From assembly GCA_036250195.1 (NCBI GenBank), contig JAVHZZ010000015.1:310001-374000 (forward strand): a DNA stretch of 64,000 bases, read 5' to 3'. This document shows positions 43,601 to 60,206 of this stretch, one piece after another (within the stretch, counting starts at the first letter, position 1; the number at the start of each line of letters is the position of its first letter). The position numbers were made by a program, and so were the translations under genes. Source of the DNA: Mixophyes australis (Eukaryota > Chordata > Amphibia > Anura > Limnodynastidae). Under the pieces are notes generated by a model. The model had not been told where the DNA came from, did not search any database, and worked only from the letters and a program-made list of their open reading frames with translations.

Positions 43601-46600
43601 TTCGATTCATGATTCATGATTTGATTCATGATTCATGATTCAAAATTCATGATTCGATTCATGATTCATGATTCATGATTCAATTCATGATTCATGATTT
43701 GATTCATGATTCATGATTCGATTCATGATTCATGATTCATGATTCATGATTCATGATTCGATTCATGATTCATGATTCATGATTCGATTCATGATTCATG
43801 ATTCATGATTCAATTCATGATTCATGATTCGATTCATGATTAATGATTCAATTCATGATTCATGATTCATGATTCAATTCATGATTCAATTCATGATTCA
43901 TGATTTGATTCATGAATCATGATTCAATTCATGATTCATGATTCGATTCATGATTCATGATTCAATTCATGATTCATGATTCAATTCATGATTCATGATT
44001 CGATTCATGATTCATGATTCATGATTCATGATTCATGATTCATGATTTAATTTATGATTCATGATTCGATTCATGATTCATGATTCATGATTCGATTCAA
44101 GATTCATGATTCAATTCATGATTCATGATTCAATTCATGATTTATGATTCATGATTCAATTCATGAATCATGATTCGATTCATGATTAATGATTCAATTC
44201 ATGATTCATGATTCATGATTCATGATTCAATTCATGATTCATGATTCATGATTCATGATTCATGATTCATGATTCATGATTCATTTCATGATTCATGATT
44301 CAATTCATGATTCATGATTCATGATTCAATTCATGATTCATGATTTATTATTTAATTCATGATTCATGATTCGATTCATGATTCATGATTCAATTCATGA
44401 TTCATGATTCATGATTCAATTCATGATTCATCATTCATGATTCATGATTCAATTTATGATTCATGATTCAATTCATGATTCATAATTCAATTCATGATTC
44501 ATGAGTCGATTCATGATTCATGATTCATGATTCATGATTCATGATTCAATTCATGATTCATGATTTAATTCATGATTCATGATTCATGATTCATGATTCA
44601 ATTCATGATTCATAATTCATGATTCGATTCATGATTCATGATTCAATTCATGATTCACGATTTGATTCATGATTCATGATTCAATTCATGAATCATGATT
44701 CATGATTCATTATTCAACTCATGATTCATGATTCATGATTCAATTCATGATTCAATTCATGATTCATGATTCATTATTTAATTCATGATTCATGATTCGA
44801 TTCATGATTCATGATTCAATTCATGATTCATGATTCATGATTCAATTCATAATTCATGATTCATGATTCATGATTCAATTCATGATTCATGATTCGATTC
44901 ATGATTCATGATTCATGATTCGATTCATGATTCATGATTCGATTCATGATTCATGATTCATAATTCATGATTCGATTCATGATTCATTATTCATGATTCA
45001 TGATTCAATTCATGATTCATGATTCAATTCATGATTCAATTCATGATTCATGATTCATGATTCATGATTCGATTAATGATTCATGATTCAATTCATGATT
45101 CATGATTCAGTTCATGATTCATGATTCAATTCATGATTTATGATTTATGATTCAATTTATGATTCAATTCATGATTCATGATTCAATTCATGATTCATGA
45201 TTCGATTCATGATTCATGATTCAATTCATGATTCATGATTCGATTCATGATTCATGATTCATGATTCGATTCATGATTCATAATTCATGATTCGATTCAT
45301 GATTCATTATTCATGATTCATGATTCAATTCATGATTCATGATTCAATTCATGATTCATGATTTGATTCATGATTCATGATTCATGATTCATGATTCGAT
45401 TAATGATTCATGATTCAATTCATGATTCATGATTTGATTCATGATTCATGATTCAATTCATGATTTATGATTCATTTCATGATTCATGATTCAATTCATG
45501 ATTCATGATTCAATTCATGATTCATGATTCATTATTTAATTCATGATTCATGATTCGATTCATGTTTCATGATTCAATTCATGATTCATGATTCATGATT
45601 CAATTCATGATTCATCATTCATGATTCATGATTCAATTCATGATTCATGATTCAATTCATGATTCATGAGTCGATTCATGATTCATGATTCATGATTCAA
45701 TTCATGATTCATGATTCGACTCATGATTCATCATTCGATTCATGATTCATGATTCATAATTCATGATTCGATTCATGATTCATGATTCATGATTCATGAT
45801 TCAATTCATGATTCATGATTCATGATTCAATGCACGATTCATCATTCATGATTCATGATTCAATTCATGATTCATGATTCAATTCATGATTCATAATTCA
45901 ATTCATGATTCATGAGTCGATTCATGATTCATGACTCATGATTCATGATTCAATTCATGATTCATGATTCAATTCATGATTCATGATTCGATTCATGATT
46001 CATGATTCATAATTCATGATACGATTCATGATTCATGATTCATGATTCAATTCATGATTCATCATTCAATTCATGATTCATGATTCGATTCATGATTCAT
46101 GATTCAATTCATGATTCATGATTCGATTCATGATTCATGATTCAATTCATGATTTATGATTTATGATTCAATTTATGATTCAATTCATGATTCATGATTC
46201 AATTCATGATTCATGAGTCGATTCATGACTCATGATTCATGATTCAATTCATGATTCATGATTCGATTCATGATTCATGATTCGATTCATGATTCATGAT
46301 TCATAATTCATGATTCGATTCATAATTCATGATTCATGATTCAATTCATGATTCATCATTCAATTCATGATTCATGATTTGATTCATGATTCATGATTCA
46401 ATTCATGATTCATGATTCGATTCATGATTCATGATTCAATTCATGATTCATGATTCAATTCATGATTCATGATTCGATTCATGATTCATGATTCATGATT
46501 CATGATTTAATTTATGATTCATGATTCGATTCATGATTCATGATTCATGATTCGATTCATGATTCATGATTCAATTCATGATTCATGATTCAATTCATGA

Positions 46601-49600
46601 TTTATGATTCGATTCATGATTCATGATTCATGATTCAATTCATGATTCATGATTCGATTCATGATTAATGATTCAATTCATGATTCATGATTCATGATTC
46701 AATTCATGATTCATGATTCAATTCATGATTTAAGATTCATGATTTGATTCATGATTCATGATTCATGATTCGATTCATGATTCATGATTCGATTCATGAT
46801 TCATGATTCAATTCATGATTCATGATTCGATTCATGATTCATGATTCGATTCATGATTCATGATTCGATTCATGATTCATGATTCATGATTCGATTCATG
46901 ATTCATGATTTGATTCATGATTCATGATTCAAAATTCATGATTCGATTCATGATTCATGATTCATGATTCAATTCATGATTCATGATTTGATTCATGATT
47001 CATGATTCGATTCATGATTCATGATTCATGATTCATGATTCATGATTCGATTCATGATTCATGATTCATGATTCAATTCATGATTCATGATTCTATTCAT
47101 GATTCATGATTCAATTCATGATTTATGATTCGATTCATGATTCATGATTCATGATTCAATTCATGATTCATGATTCGATTCATGATTAATGATTCAATTC
47201 ATGATTCATGATTCATGATTCAATTCATGATTCAATTCATGATTCATGATTTGATTCATGAATCATGATTCAATTCATGATTCATGATTCGATTCATGAT
47301 TCATGATTCAATTCATGATTCATGATTCAATTCATGATTCATGATTCGATTCATGATTCATGATTCATGATTCATGATTCATGATTCATGATTTAATTTA
47401 TGATTCATGATTCGATTCATGATTCATGATTCATGATTCGATTCAAGATTCATGATTCAATTCATGATTCATGATTCAATTCATGATTTATGATTCATGA
47501 TTCAATTCATGAATCATGATTCGATTCATGATTAATGATTCAATTCATGATTCATGATTCATGATTCAATTCATGATTCATGATTCAATTCATGATTTAA
47601 GATTCATGATTTGATTCATGATTCATGATTCATGATTCGATTCATGATTCATGATTCGATTCATGATTCATGATTCAATTCATGATTCATGATTCATGAT
47701 TCGATTCATGATTCATGATTCGATTCATGATTCATGATTCGATTCATGATTCATGATTCATTATTTAATTCATGATTCATGATTCGATTCATGTTTCATG
47801 ATTCAATTCATGATTCATGATTCATGATTCAATTCATGATTCATCATTCATGATTCATGATTCAATTCATGATTCATGATTCAATTCATGATTCATGAGT
47901 CGATTCATGATTCATGATTCATGATTCAATTCATGATTCATGATTCGACTCATGATTCATCATTCGATTCATGATTCATGATTCATAATTCATGATTCGA
48001 TTCATGATTCATGATTCATGATTCATGATTCAATTCATGATTCATGATTCATGATTCAATGCACGATTCATCATTCATGATTCATGATTCAATTCATGAT
48101 TCATGATTCAATTCATGATTCATAATTCAATTCATGATTCATGAGTCGATTCATGATTCATGACTCATGATTCATGATTCAATTCATGATTCATGATTCA
48201 ATTCATGATTCATGATTCGATTCATGATTCATGATTCATAATTCATGATACGATTCATGATTCATGATTCATGATTCAATTCATGATTCATCATTCAATT
48301 CATGATTCATGATTCGATTCATGATTCATGATTCAATTCATGATTCATGATTCGATTCATGATTCATGATTCAATTCATGATTTATGATTTATGATTCAA
48401 TTTATGATTCAATTCATGATTCATGATTCAATTCATGATTCATGAGTCGATTCATGATTCATGATTCATAATTCATGATTCGATTCATGATTCATGATTC
48501 ATGATTCAATTCATGATTCATCATTCAATTCATGATTCATGATTTGATTCATGATTCATGATTCATGATTCGATTCATGATTCATGATTCAATTCATGAT
48601 TCATGATTCAATTCATGATTCATGATTCAATTCATGATTCATGATTCGATTCATGATTCATGATTCATGATTCATGATTTAATTTATGATTCATGATTCG
48701 ATTCATGATTCATGATTCATGATTCGATTCATGATTCATGATTCAATTCATGATTCATGATTCAATTCATGATTTATGATTCGATTCATGATTCATGATT
48801 CATGATTCAATTCATGATTCATGATTCGATTCATGATTAATGATTCAATTCATGATTCATGATTCATGATTCAATTCATGATTCATGATTCAATTCATGA
48901 TTTAAGATTCATGATTTGATTCATGATTCATGATTCATGATTCGATTCATGATTCATGATTCAATTCATGATTTAAGATTCATGATTTGATTCATGATTC
49001 ATGATTCGATTCATGATTCATGATTCGATTCATGATTCATGATTCGATTCATGATTCATGATTCATGATTCGATTCATGATTCATGATTTGATTCATGAT
49101 TCATGATTCAAAATTCATGATTCGATTCATGATTCATGATTCATGATTCAATTCATGATTCATGATTTGATTCATGATTCATGATTCGATTCATGATTCA
49201 TGATTCATGATTCATGATTCGATTCATGATTCATGATTCATGATTCAATTCATGATTCATGATTCTATTCATGATTCATGATTCAATTCATGATTTATGA
49301 TTCGATTCATGATTCATGATTCATGATTCAATTCATGATTCATGATTCGATTCATGATTAATGATTCAATTCATGATTCATGATTCATGATTCAATTCAT
49401 GATTCATGATTCAATTCATGATTCATGATTTGATTCATGAATCATGATTCAATTCATGATTCATGATTCGATTCATGATTCATGATTCAATTCATGATTC
49501 ATGATTCAATTCATGATTCATGATTCGATTCATGATTCATGATTCATGATTCAATTCATGATTCATGATTCAATTCATGATTCATGATTCGATTCATGAT

Positions 49601-52600
49601 TCATGATTCATGATTCATGATTCATGATTCATGATTTAATTTATGATTCATGATTCGATTCATGATTCATGATTCATGATTCGATTCAAGATTCATGATT
49701 CAATTCATGATTCATGATTCAATTCATGATTTATGATTCATGATTCAATTCATGAATCATGATTCGATTCATGATTAATGATTCAATTCATGATTCATGA
49801 TTCATGATTCAATTCATGATTCATGATTCAATTCATGATTTAAGATTCATGATTTGATTCATGATTCATGATTCATGATTCGATTCATGATTCATGATTC
49901 GATTCATGATTCATGATTCAATTCATGATTCATGATTCATGATTCGATTCATGATTCATGATTCGATTCATGATTCATGATTCGATTCATGATTCATGAT
50001 TCATGATTCGATTCATGATTCATGATTCGATTCATGATTCATGATTCAAAATTCATGATTCGATTCATGATTCATGATTCATGATTCAATTCATGATTCA
50101 TGATTCATGATTCAATTCATGATTCATGATTCAATTCATGATTCATGATTCGATTCATGATTCATGATTCGATTCATGATTCATGATTCATGATTCGATT
50201 CATGATTCATGATTCGATTCATGATTCATGATTCGATTCATGATTCATGATTCAAAATTCATGATTCAATTCATGATTCATGATTCATGATTCAATTCAT
50301 GATTCATGATTCAATTCATGATTCATAATTCGATTCATGATTCATGATTCATGATTCATGATTCATGATTCATGATTCGATTCATGATTCATGATTCATG
50401 ATTCAATTCATGATTCATGATTCGATTCATGATTCATGATTCAATTCATGATTTATGATTTATGATTCAATTTATGATTCAATTCATGATTCATGATATA
50501 ATTCATGATTCATGATTCATGATTCGATTCATGATTCATGATTCATTATTTAATTCATGATTCATGATTCAATTCATGATTCATGATTCAATTCATGATT
50601 CATGATTCAATTCATGATTCATGATTCGATTCATGATTCATGATTCATGATTCATGATTCATGATTCAGTTCATGATTCATGATTCGATTCATGATTAAT
50701 GATTCAATTCATGATTCATGATTCGATTCATGATTCATGATTCGATTCATGATTCATGATTCGATTCATGATTCATGATTCATGATTCGATTCATGATTC
50801 ATGATTCGATTCATGATTCATGATTCGATTCATGATTCATGATTCGATTCATGATTCATGATTCATGATTCGATTCATGATTCATGATTCGATTCATGAT
50901 TCAAAATTCATGATTCGATTCATGATTCATGATTCATGATTCAATTCATGATTCATGATTTGATTCATGATTCATGATTCGATTCATGATTCATGATTCA
51001 TGATTCAATTCATGATTCATGATTCTATTCATGATTCATGATTCAATTCATGATTTATGATTCGATTCATGATTCATGATTCATGATTCAATTCATGATT
51101 CATGATTCGATTCATGATTAATGATTCAATTCATGATTCATGATTCATGATTTAATTCATGATTCATGATTCAATTCATGATTCATGATTTGATTCATGA
51201 TTCATGATTCAATTCATGATTCATGATTCGATTCATGATTCATGATTCAATTCATGATTCATGATTCAATTCATGATTCATGATTCAATTCATGATTCAT
51301 GATTCAATTCATGATTCATGATTCGATTCATGATTCATGATTCATGATTCATGATTCATGATTCATGATTCATGATTTAATTTATGATTCATGATTCGAT
51401 TCATGATTCATGATTCATGATTCGATTCATGATTCATGATTCAATTCATGATTCATGATTCAATTCATGATTTATGATTCATGATTCAATTCATGAATCA
51501 TGATTCGATTCATGATTAATGATTCAATTCATGATTCATGATTCATGATTCAATTCATGATTCATGATTCAATTCATGATTTAAGATTCATGATTTGATT
51601 CATGATTCATGATTCATGATTCGATTCATGATTCATGATTCGATTCATGATTCATGATTCAATTCATGATTCATGATTCATGATTCGATTCATGATTCAT
51701 GATTCGATTCATGATTCATGATTCGATTCATGATTCATGATTCATGATTCGATTCATGATTCATGATTCGATTCATGATTCATGATTCAAAATTCATGAT
51801 TCGATTCATGATTCATGATTCATGATTCAATTCATGATTCATGATTCAATTCATGATTCATGATTCATGATTCGATTCATGATTCATGATTCGATTCATG
51901 ATTCATGATTCGATACATGATTCATGATTCATGATTCGATTCATGATTCATGATTCGATTCATGATTCAATTCATGATTCATGATTCAATTCATGATTCA
52001 TGATTCATGATTCAATTCATGATTCATGATTCGATTCATGATTCATGATTCATGATTCATGATTCATGATTCATGATTCATGATTCGATTCATGATTCAT
52101 GATTCAATTCATGATTCATGATTCGATTCATGATTCATGATTCAATTCATGATTTATGATTTATGATTCAATTTATGATTCAATTCATGATTCATGATAT
52201 AATTCATGATTCATGATTCATGATTCGATTCATGATTCATGATTCATTATTTAATTCATGATTCATGATTCAATTCATGATTCATGATTCAATTCATGAT
52301 TCATGATTCAATTCATGATTCATGATTCGATTCATGATTCATGATTCATGATTCATGATTCATGATTCAATTCATGATTTATGATTCGATTCATGATTCA
52401 TGATTCATGATTCAATTCATGATTCATGATTCGATTCATGATTTATGATTCGATTCATGATTTATGATTCGATTCATGATTCATGATTCATGATTCATGA
52501 TTCATGATTCAGTTCATGATTCATGATTCGATTCATGATTAATGATTCAATTCATGATTCATGATTTATGATTCAATTCATGATTCAATTCATGATTAAT

Positions 52601-54729
52601 GATTCAATTCATGATTCATGATTCATGATTTTATTCATGATTCATCATTGAATTCATGATTAATGATTCGATTCATGATTCATGATTCAATTCATGATTC
52701 ATGATTCATGATTCATGATTCATGATTCATTTCATGATTCATGATTCAAATCATGATTCATGATTCAATTCATGATTCATGATTCATTATTTAATTCATG
52801 ATTCGATTCATGATTCATGATTCAATTCATGATTCATGATTCATGATTCAATTCATGATTCATCATTCATGATTCATGATTCAATTTATGATTCATGATT
52901 CAATTCATGATTCATAATTCAATTCATGATTCATGAGTCGATTCATGATTCATGACTCATGATTCATGATTCAATTCATGATTCATGATTCATGATTCAT
53001 GATTCATGATTCATGATTCATTTCATGATTCATGATTCAATTCATGATTCATGATTCATGATTCAATTCATGATTCATGATTCATTATTTAATTCATGAT
53101 TCATGATTCGATTCATGATTCATGATTCAATTCATGATTCATGATTCATGATTCATGATTCAATTTATGATTCATGATTCAATTCATGATTCATAATTCA
53201 ATTCATGATTCATGAGTCGATTCATGATTCATGATTCATGATTCATGATTCATGATTCATAATTCAATTCATGATTCATGATTTAATTCATGATTCATGA
53301 TTTGATTCATGATTCATGATTCAATTCATGATTCATAATTCATGATTCGATTCATGATTCATGATTCAATTCATGATTCACGATTTGATTCATGATTCAT
53401 GATTCAATTCATGAATCATGATTCATGATTCATTATTCAACTCATGATTCATGATTCATGATTCAATTCATGATTCAATTCATGATTCATGATTCATTAT
53501 TTAATTCATGATTCATGATTCGATTCATGATTCATGATTCAATTCATGATTCATGATTCATGATTCAATTCATGATTCATCATTCATGATTCATTATTCA
53601 ATTCATGATTCATGATTCAATTCATGATTCATGAGTCGATTCCTAATTCATGATTCATGATTCATGATTCAATTCATGATTCATGATTCGATTCATGATT
53701 CATGATTCATGATTCGATTCATGATTCATGATTCGATTCATGATTCATGATTCATAATTCATGATTCGATTCATGATTCATTATTCATGATTCATGATTC
53801 AATTCATGATTCATGATTCAATTCATGATTCATGATTCGATTCATGATTCATGATTCATGATTCATGATTCGATTAATGATTCATGATTCAATTCATGAT
53901 TCATGATTCAATTCATGATTCATGATTCAATTCATGATTTATGATTTATGATTCAATTTATGATTCAATTCATGATTCATGATTCAATTCATGATTCATG
54001 ATTCGATTCATGATTCATGATTCAATTCATGATTCATGATTCGATTCATGATTCATGATTCATGATTCCATTCATGATTCATGATTCATAATTCATGTTT
54101 CGATTCATGATTCATTATTCATGATTCATGATTCAATTCATGAATCATGATTCAATTCATGATTCATGATTCGATTCATGATTCATGATTCGATTCATGA
54201 TTTATGATTCATTTCATGATTCATGATTCAATTCATGATTCATGATTCAATTCATGATTCATGATTCATTATTTAATTCATGATTCATGATTCGATTCAT
54301 GTTTCATGATTCAATTCATGATTCATGATTCATGATTCAATTCATGATTCATCATTCATGATTCATGATTCAATTCATGATTCATGATTCAATTCATGAT
54401 TCATGAGTCGATTCATGATTCATGATTCAATTCATGATTCATGAGTCGATTCATGATTCATGATTCAATTCATAATTCATGATTCGACTCATGATTCATG
54501 ATTCGATTCATGATTCATGATTCATAATTCATGATTCGATTCATGATTCATGATTCATGATTCATGATTCAATTCATGATTCATGATTCATGATTCAATG
54601 CACGATTCATCATTCATGATTCATGATTCAATTCATGATTCATGATTCAATTCATGATTCATAATTCAATTCATGATTCATGAGTCGATTCATGATTCAT
54701 GACTCATGATTCATGATTCATGACTCATG

Positions 54730-55970
54730 ATTCATGATTCAATTCATGATTCATGATTCAATTCATGATTCATGATTCGATTCATGATTCATGATTCATA
54801 ATTCATGATACGATTCATGATTCATGATTCATGATTCAATTCATGATTCATCATTCAATTCATGATTCATGATTCGATTCATGATTCATGATTCAATTCA
54901 TGATTCATGATTCGATTCATGATTCATGATTCAATTCATGATTTATGATTTATGATTCAATTTATGATTCAATTCATGATTCATGATTCAATTCATGATT
55001 CATGAGTCGATTCATGATTCATGACTCATGATTCATGATTCAATTCATGATTCATGATTCGATTCATGATTCATGATTCGATTCATGATTCATGATTCAT
55101 AATTCATGATTCGATTCATGATTCATGATTCATAATTCAATTCATGATTCATCATTCAATTCATGATTCATGATTTGATTCATGATTCATGATTCAATTC
55201 ATGATTCATGATTCGATTCATGATTCATGATTCAATTCATGATTCATGATTCAATTCATGATTCATGATTCAATTCATGATTCATGATTCGATTCATGAT
55301 TCATGATTCATGATTCATGATTTAATTTATGATTCATGATTCGATTCATGATTCATGATTCAATTCATGATTCATGATTCAATTCATGATTCATGATTCG
55401 ATTCATGATTCATGATTCATAATTCATGATACGATTCATGATTCATGATTCATGATTCAATTCATGATTCATCATTCAATTCATGATTCATGATTCGATT
55501 CATGATTCATGATTCAATTCATGATTCATGATTCGATTCATGATTCATGATTCAATTCATGATTTATGATTTATGATTCAATTTATGATTCAATTCATGA
55601 TTCATGATTCAATTCATGATTCATGAGTCGATTCATGATTCATGATTCATGACTCATGATTCATGATTCGATTCATGATTCATGATTCGATTCATGATTC
55701 ATGATTCATAATTCATGATTCGATTCATGATTCATGATTCATAATTCAATTCATGATTCATCATTCAATTCATGATTCATGATTTGATTCATGATTCATG
55801 ATTCAATTCATGATTCATGATTCGATTCATGATTCATGATTCAATTCATGATTCATGATTCAATTCATGATTCATGATTCAATTCATGATTCATGATTCG
55901 ATTCATGATTCATGATTCATGATTCATGATTTAATTTATGATTCATGATTCGATTCATGATTCATGATTC
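54730..55970. repeat. 621-bp tandem duplication inside the satellite
   Basis: GATACG at 54,807 and 55,428, and GATTTATGATTTATG at 54,940 and 55,561, are both exactly 621 bp apart. A later landmark, GATTTAATTTATG at 55,319 and 55,928, is 609 bp apart, so the copies differ by small unit indels. Ends are approximate. Confidence 0.7.
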
Positions 55971-58900
55971 ATGATTCGATTCATGATTCATGATTCAATT
56001 CATGATTCATGATTCAATTCATGATTTATGATTCGATTCATGATTCATGATTCATGATTCAATTAATGATTCATGATTCGATTCATGATTAATGATTCAA
56101 TTCATGATTCATGATTCATGATTCAATTCATGATTCATGATTCAATTCATGATTTAAGATTCATGATTTGATTCATGATTCATGATTCATGATTCGATTC
56201 ATGATTCATGATTCGATTCATGATTCATGATTCAATTCATGATTCATGATTCATGATTCGATTCATGATTCATGATTCGATTCATGATTCATGATTCGAT
56301 TCATGATTCATGATTCATGATTCGATTCATGATTCATGATTCGATTCATGATTCATGATTCAAAATTCATGATTCGATTCATGATTCATGATTCAATTCA
56401 TGATTCATGATTCATGATTCGATTCATAATTCATGATTCGATTCATGATTCATGATTCGATTCATGATTCATGATTCAATTCATGATTCATGATTCGATT
56501 CATGATTCATGATTCATGATTCATGATTCATGATTCATGATTCGATTCATGATTCATGATTCATGATTCAATTCATGATTCATGATTCTATTCATGATTC
56601 ATGATTCAATTCATGATATATGATTCGATTCATGATTCATGATTCATGATTCAATTCATGATTCATGATTCGATTCATGATTAATGATTCAATTCATGAT
56701 TCATGATTCATGATTCAATTCATGATTCATGATTCAATTCATGATTCATGATTTGATTCATGATTCATGATTCAATTCATGATTCATGTTTCGATTCATG
56801 ATTCATGATTCAATTCATGATTCATGATTCAATTCATGATTCATGATTCAATTCATGATTCATGATTCGATTCATGATTCATGATTCATGATTCATGATT
56901 CATGATTCATGATTCATGATTCATGATTTAATTTATGATTCATGATTCGATTCATGATTCATGATTCATGATTCGATTCATGATTCATGATTCAATTCAT
57001 GATTCATGATTCAATTCATGATTTATGATTTGATTCATGATTCATGATTCATGATTCAATTCATGAATCATGATTCGATTCATGATTAATGATTCAATTC
57101 ATGATTCATGATTCATGATTCAATTCATGATTCATGATTCAATTCATGATTTAAGATTCATGATTTGATTCATGATTCATGATTCGATTCATGATTCATG
57201 ATTCGATTCATGATTCATGATTCAATTCATGATTCATGATTCATGATTCGATTCATGATTCATGATTCGATTCATGATTTATGATTCGATTCATGATTCA
57301 TGATTCATGATTCGATTCATGATTCATGATTCGATTCATGATTCATGATTCAAAATTCATGATTCGATTCATGATTCATGATTCATGATTCAATTCATGA
57401 TTCATGATTCATGATTCGATTCATGATTCATGATTCGATTCATGATTCATGATTCGATTCATGATTCATGATTCGATTCATGATTAATGATTAGATTCAT
57501 GATTCATGATTCAAAATTCATGATTCGATTCATGATTCATGATTGATGATTCAATTCATGATTCATGATTCAATTCATGATTCATGATTCGATTCATGAT
57601 TCATGATTCATGATTCATGATTCATGATTCATGATTCGATTCATGATTCATGATTCATGATTCGATTCATGATTCATGATTCAATTCATGATTTATGATT
57701 TATGATTCAATTTATGATTCAATTCATGATTCATTATATAATTCATGATTCATGATTCATGATTCGATTCATGATTCATGATTCATTATTTAATTCATGA
57801 TTCATGATTCAATTCATGATTCATGATTCAATTCATGATTCATGATTCAATTCATGATTCATTATTCGATTCATGATTCATGATTCATGATTCATGATTC
57901 ATGATTCAATTCATGATTTATGATTCGATTCATGATTCATGATTCATGATTCAATTCATGATTCATGATTCGATTCATGATTTATGATTCGATTCATGAT
58001 TTATGATTCGATTCATGATTCATGATTCATGATTCATGATTCATGATTCAGTTCATGATTCATGATTCGATTCATGATTAATGATTCAATTCATGATTTA
58101 TGATTCAATTCATGATTCAATTCATGATTAATGATTCAATTCATGATTCATGATTCATGATTTTATTCATGATTCATCATTGAATTCATGATTAATGATT
58201 CGATTCATGATTCATGATTCAATTCATGATTCATGATTCGATTCATGATTCATGATTCAATTCATGATTCATGATTCGATTCATGATTCATGATTCATGA
58301 TTCATGATTTAATTTATGATTCATGATTCGATTCATGTTTCATGATTCATGATTCGATTCATGATTCATGATTCAATTCATGATTCATGATTCAATTCAT
58401 GATTTATGATTCGATTCATGATTCATGATTCATGATTCAATTCATGATTCATGATTCGATTCATGATTAATGATTCAATTCATGATTCAATTCATGATTC
58501 ATGATTCAATTCATGATTTAAGATTCATGATTTGATTCATGATTCATGATTCATGATTCGATTCATGATTCATGATTCGATTCATGATTCATGATTCAAT
58601 TCATGATTCATGATTCATGATTCGATTCATGATTCATGATTCGATTCATGATTCATGATTCGATTCATGATTCATGATTCATGATTCGATTCATGATTCA
58701 TGATTCATGATTCGATTCATGATTCATGATTCGATTCATGATTCAAAATTCATGATTCGATTCATGATTCATGATTCATGTTTCAATTCATGATTCATGA
58801 TTCATGATTCGATTCATAATTCATGATTCGATTCATGATTCATGATTCGATTCATGATTCATGATTCAATTCATGATTCATGATTCGATTCATGATTCAT

Positions 58901-59520
58901 GATTCATGATTCATGATTCATGATTCATGATTCGATTCATGATTCATGATTCATGATTCAATTCATGATTCATGATTCTATTCATGATTCATGATTCAAT
59001 TCATGATATATGATTCGATTCATGATTCATGATTCATGATTCAATTCATGATTCATGATTCGATTCATGATTAATGATTCAATTCATGATTCATGATTCA
59101 TGATTCAATTCATGATTCATGATTCAATTCATGATTCATGATTTGATTCATGATTCATGATTCAATTCATGATTCATGTTTCGATTCATGATTCATGATT
59201 CAATTCATGATTCATGATTCAATTCATGATTCATGATTCAATTCATGATTCATGATTCGATTCATGATTCATGATTCATGATTCATGATTCATGATTCAT
59301 GATTCAATTCATGATTCATGATTCGATTCATGATTCATGATTCATGATTCATGATTCATGATTCATGATTCATGATTCATGATTTAATTTATGATTCATG
59401 ATTCGATTCATGATTCATGATTCATGATTCGATTCATGATTCATGATTCAATTCATGATTCATGATTCAATTCATGATTTATGATTTGATTCATGATTCA
59501 TGATTCATGATTCAGTTCAT

Positions 59521-60206
59521 GATTTAAGATTCATGATTTGATTCATGATTCATGATTCGATTCATGATTCATGATTCGATTCATGATTCATGATTCAATT
59601 CATGATTCATGATTCATGATTCGATTCATGATTCATGATTCGATTCATGATTCATGATTCGATTCATGATTCATGATTCATGATTCGATTCATGATTCAT
59701 GATTCGATTCATGATTCATGATTCAAAATTCATGATTCGATTCATGATTCATGATTCATGATTCAATTCATGATTCATGATTCATGATTCGATTCATGAT
59801 TCATGATTCGATTCATGATTCATGATTCGATTCATGATTCATGATTCATGATTCAATTCATGATTCATGATTCAATTCATGATTTAAGATTCATGATTTG
59901 ATTCATGATTCATGATTCGATTCATGATTCATGATTCGATTCATGATTCATGATTCGATTCATGATTCATGATTCGATTCATGATTCATGATTCATGATT
60001 CGATTCATGATTCATGATTCGATTCATGATTCATGATTCATGATTCGATTCATGATTCATGATTCGATTCATGATTCATGATTCAAAATTCATGATTCGA
60101 TTCATGATTCATGATTCATGATTCAATTCATGATTCATGATTCATGATTCGATTCATGATTCATGATTCGATTCATGATTCATGATTCGATTCATGATTC
60201 ATGATT
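59521..60206. repeat. 360-bp tandem duplication inside the satellite
   Basis: TTTAAGATTC-bearing starts at 59,521 and 59,881, and CAAAATTC at 59,724 and 60,084, are both 360 bp apart. The copies read alike except for a rearrangement of pentamer/heptamer order near 59,590-59,640 versus 59,950-60,000. Identity ends near 59,847/60,207. Confidence 0.8.
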
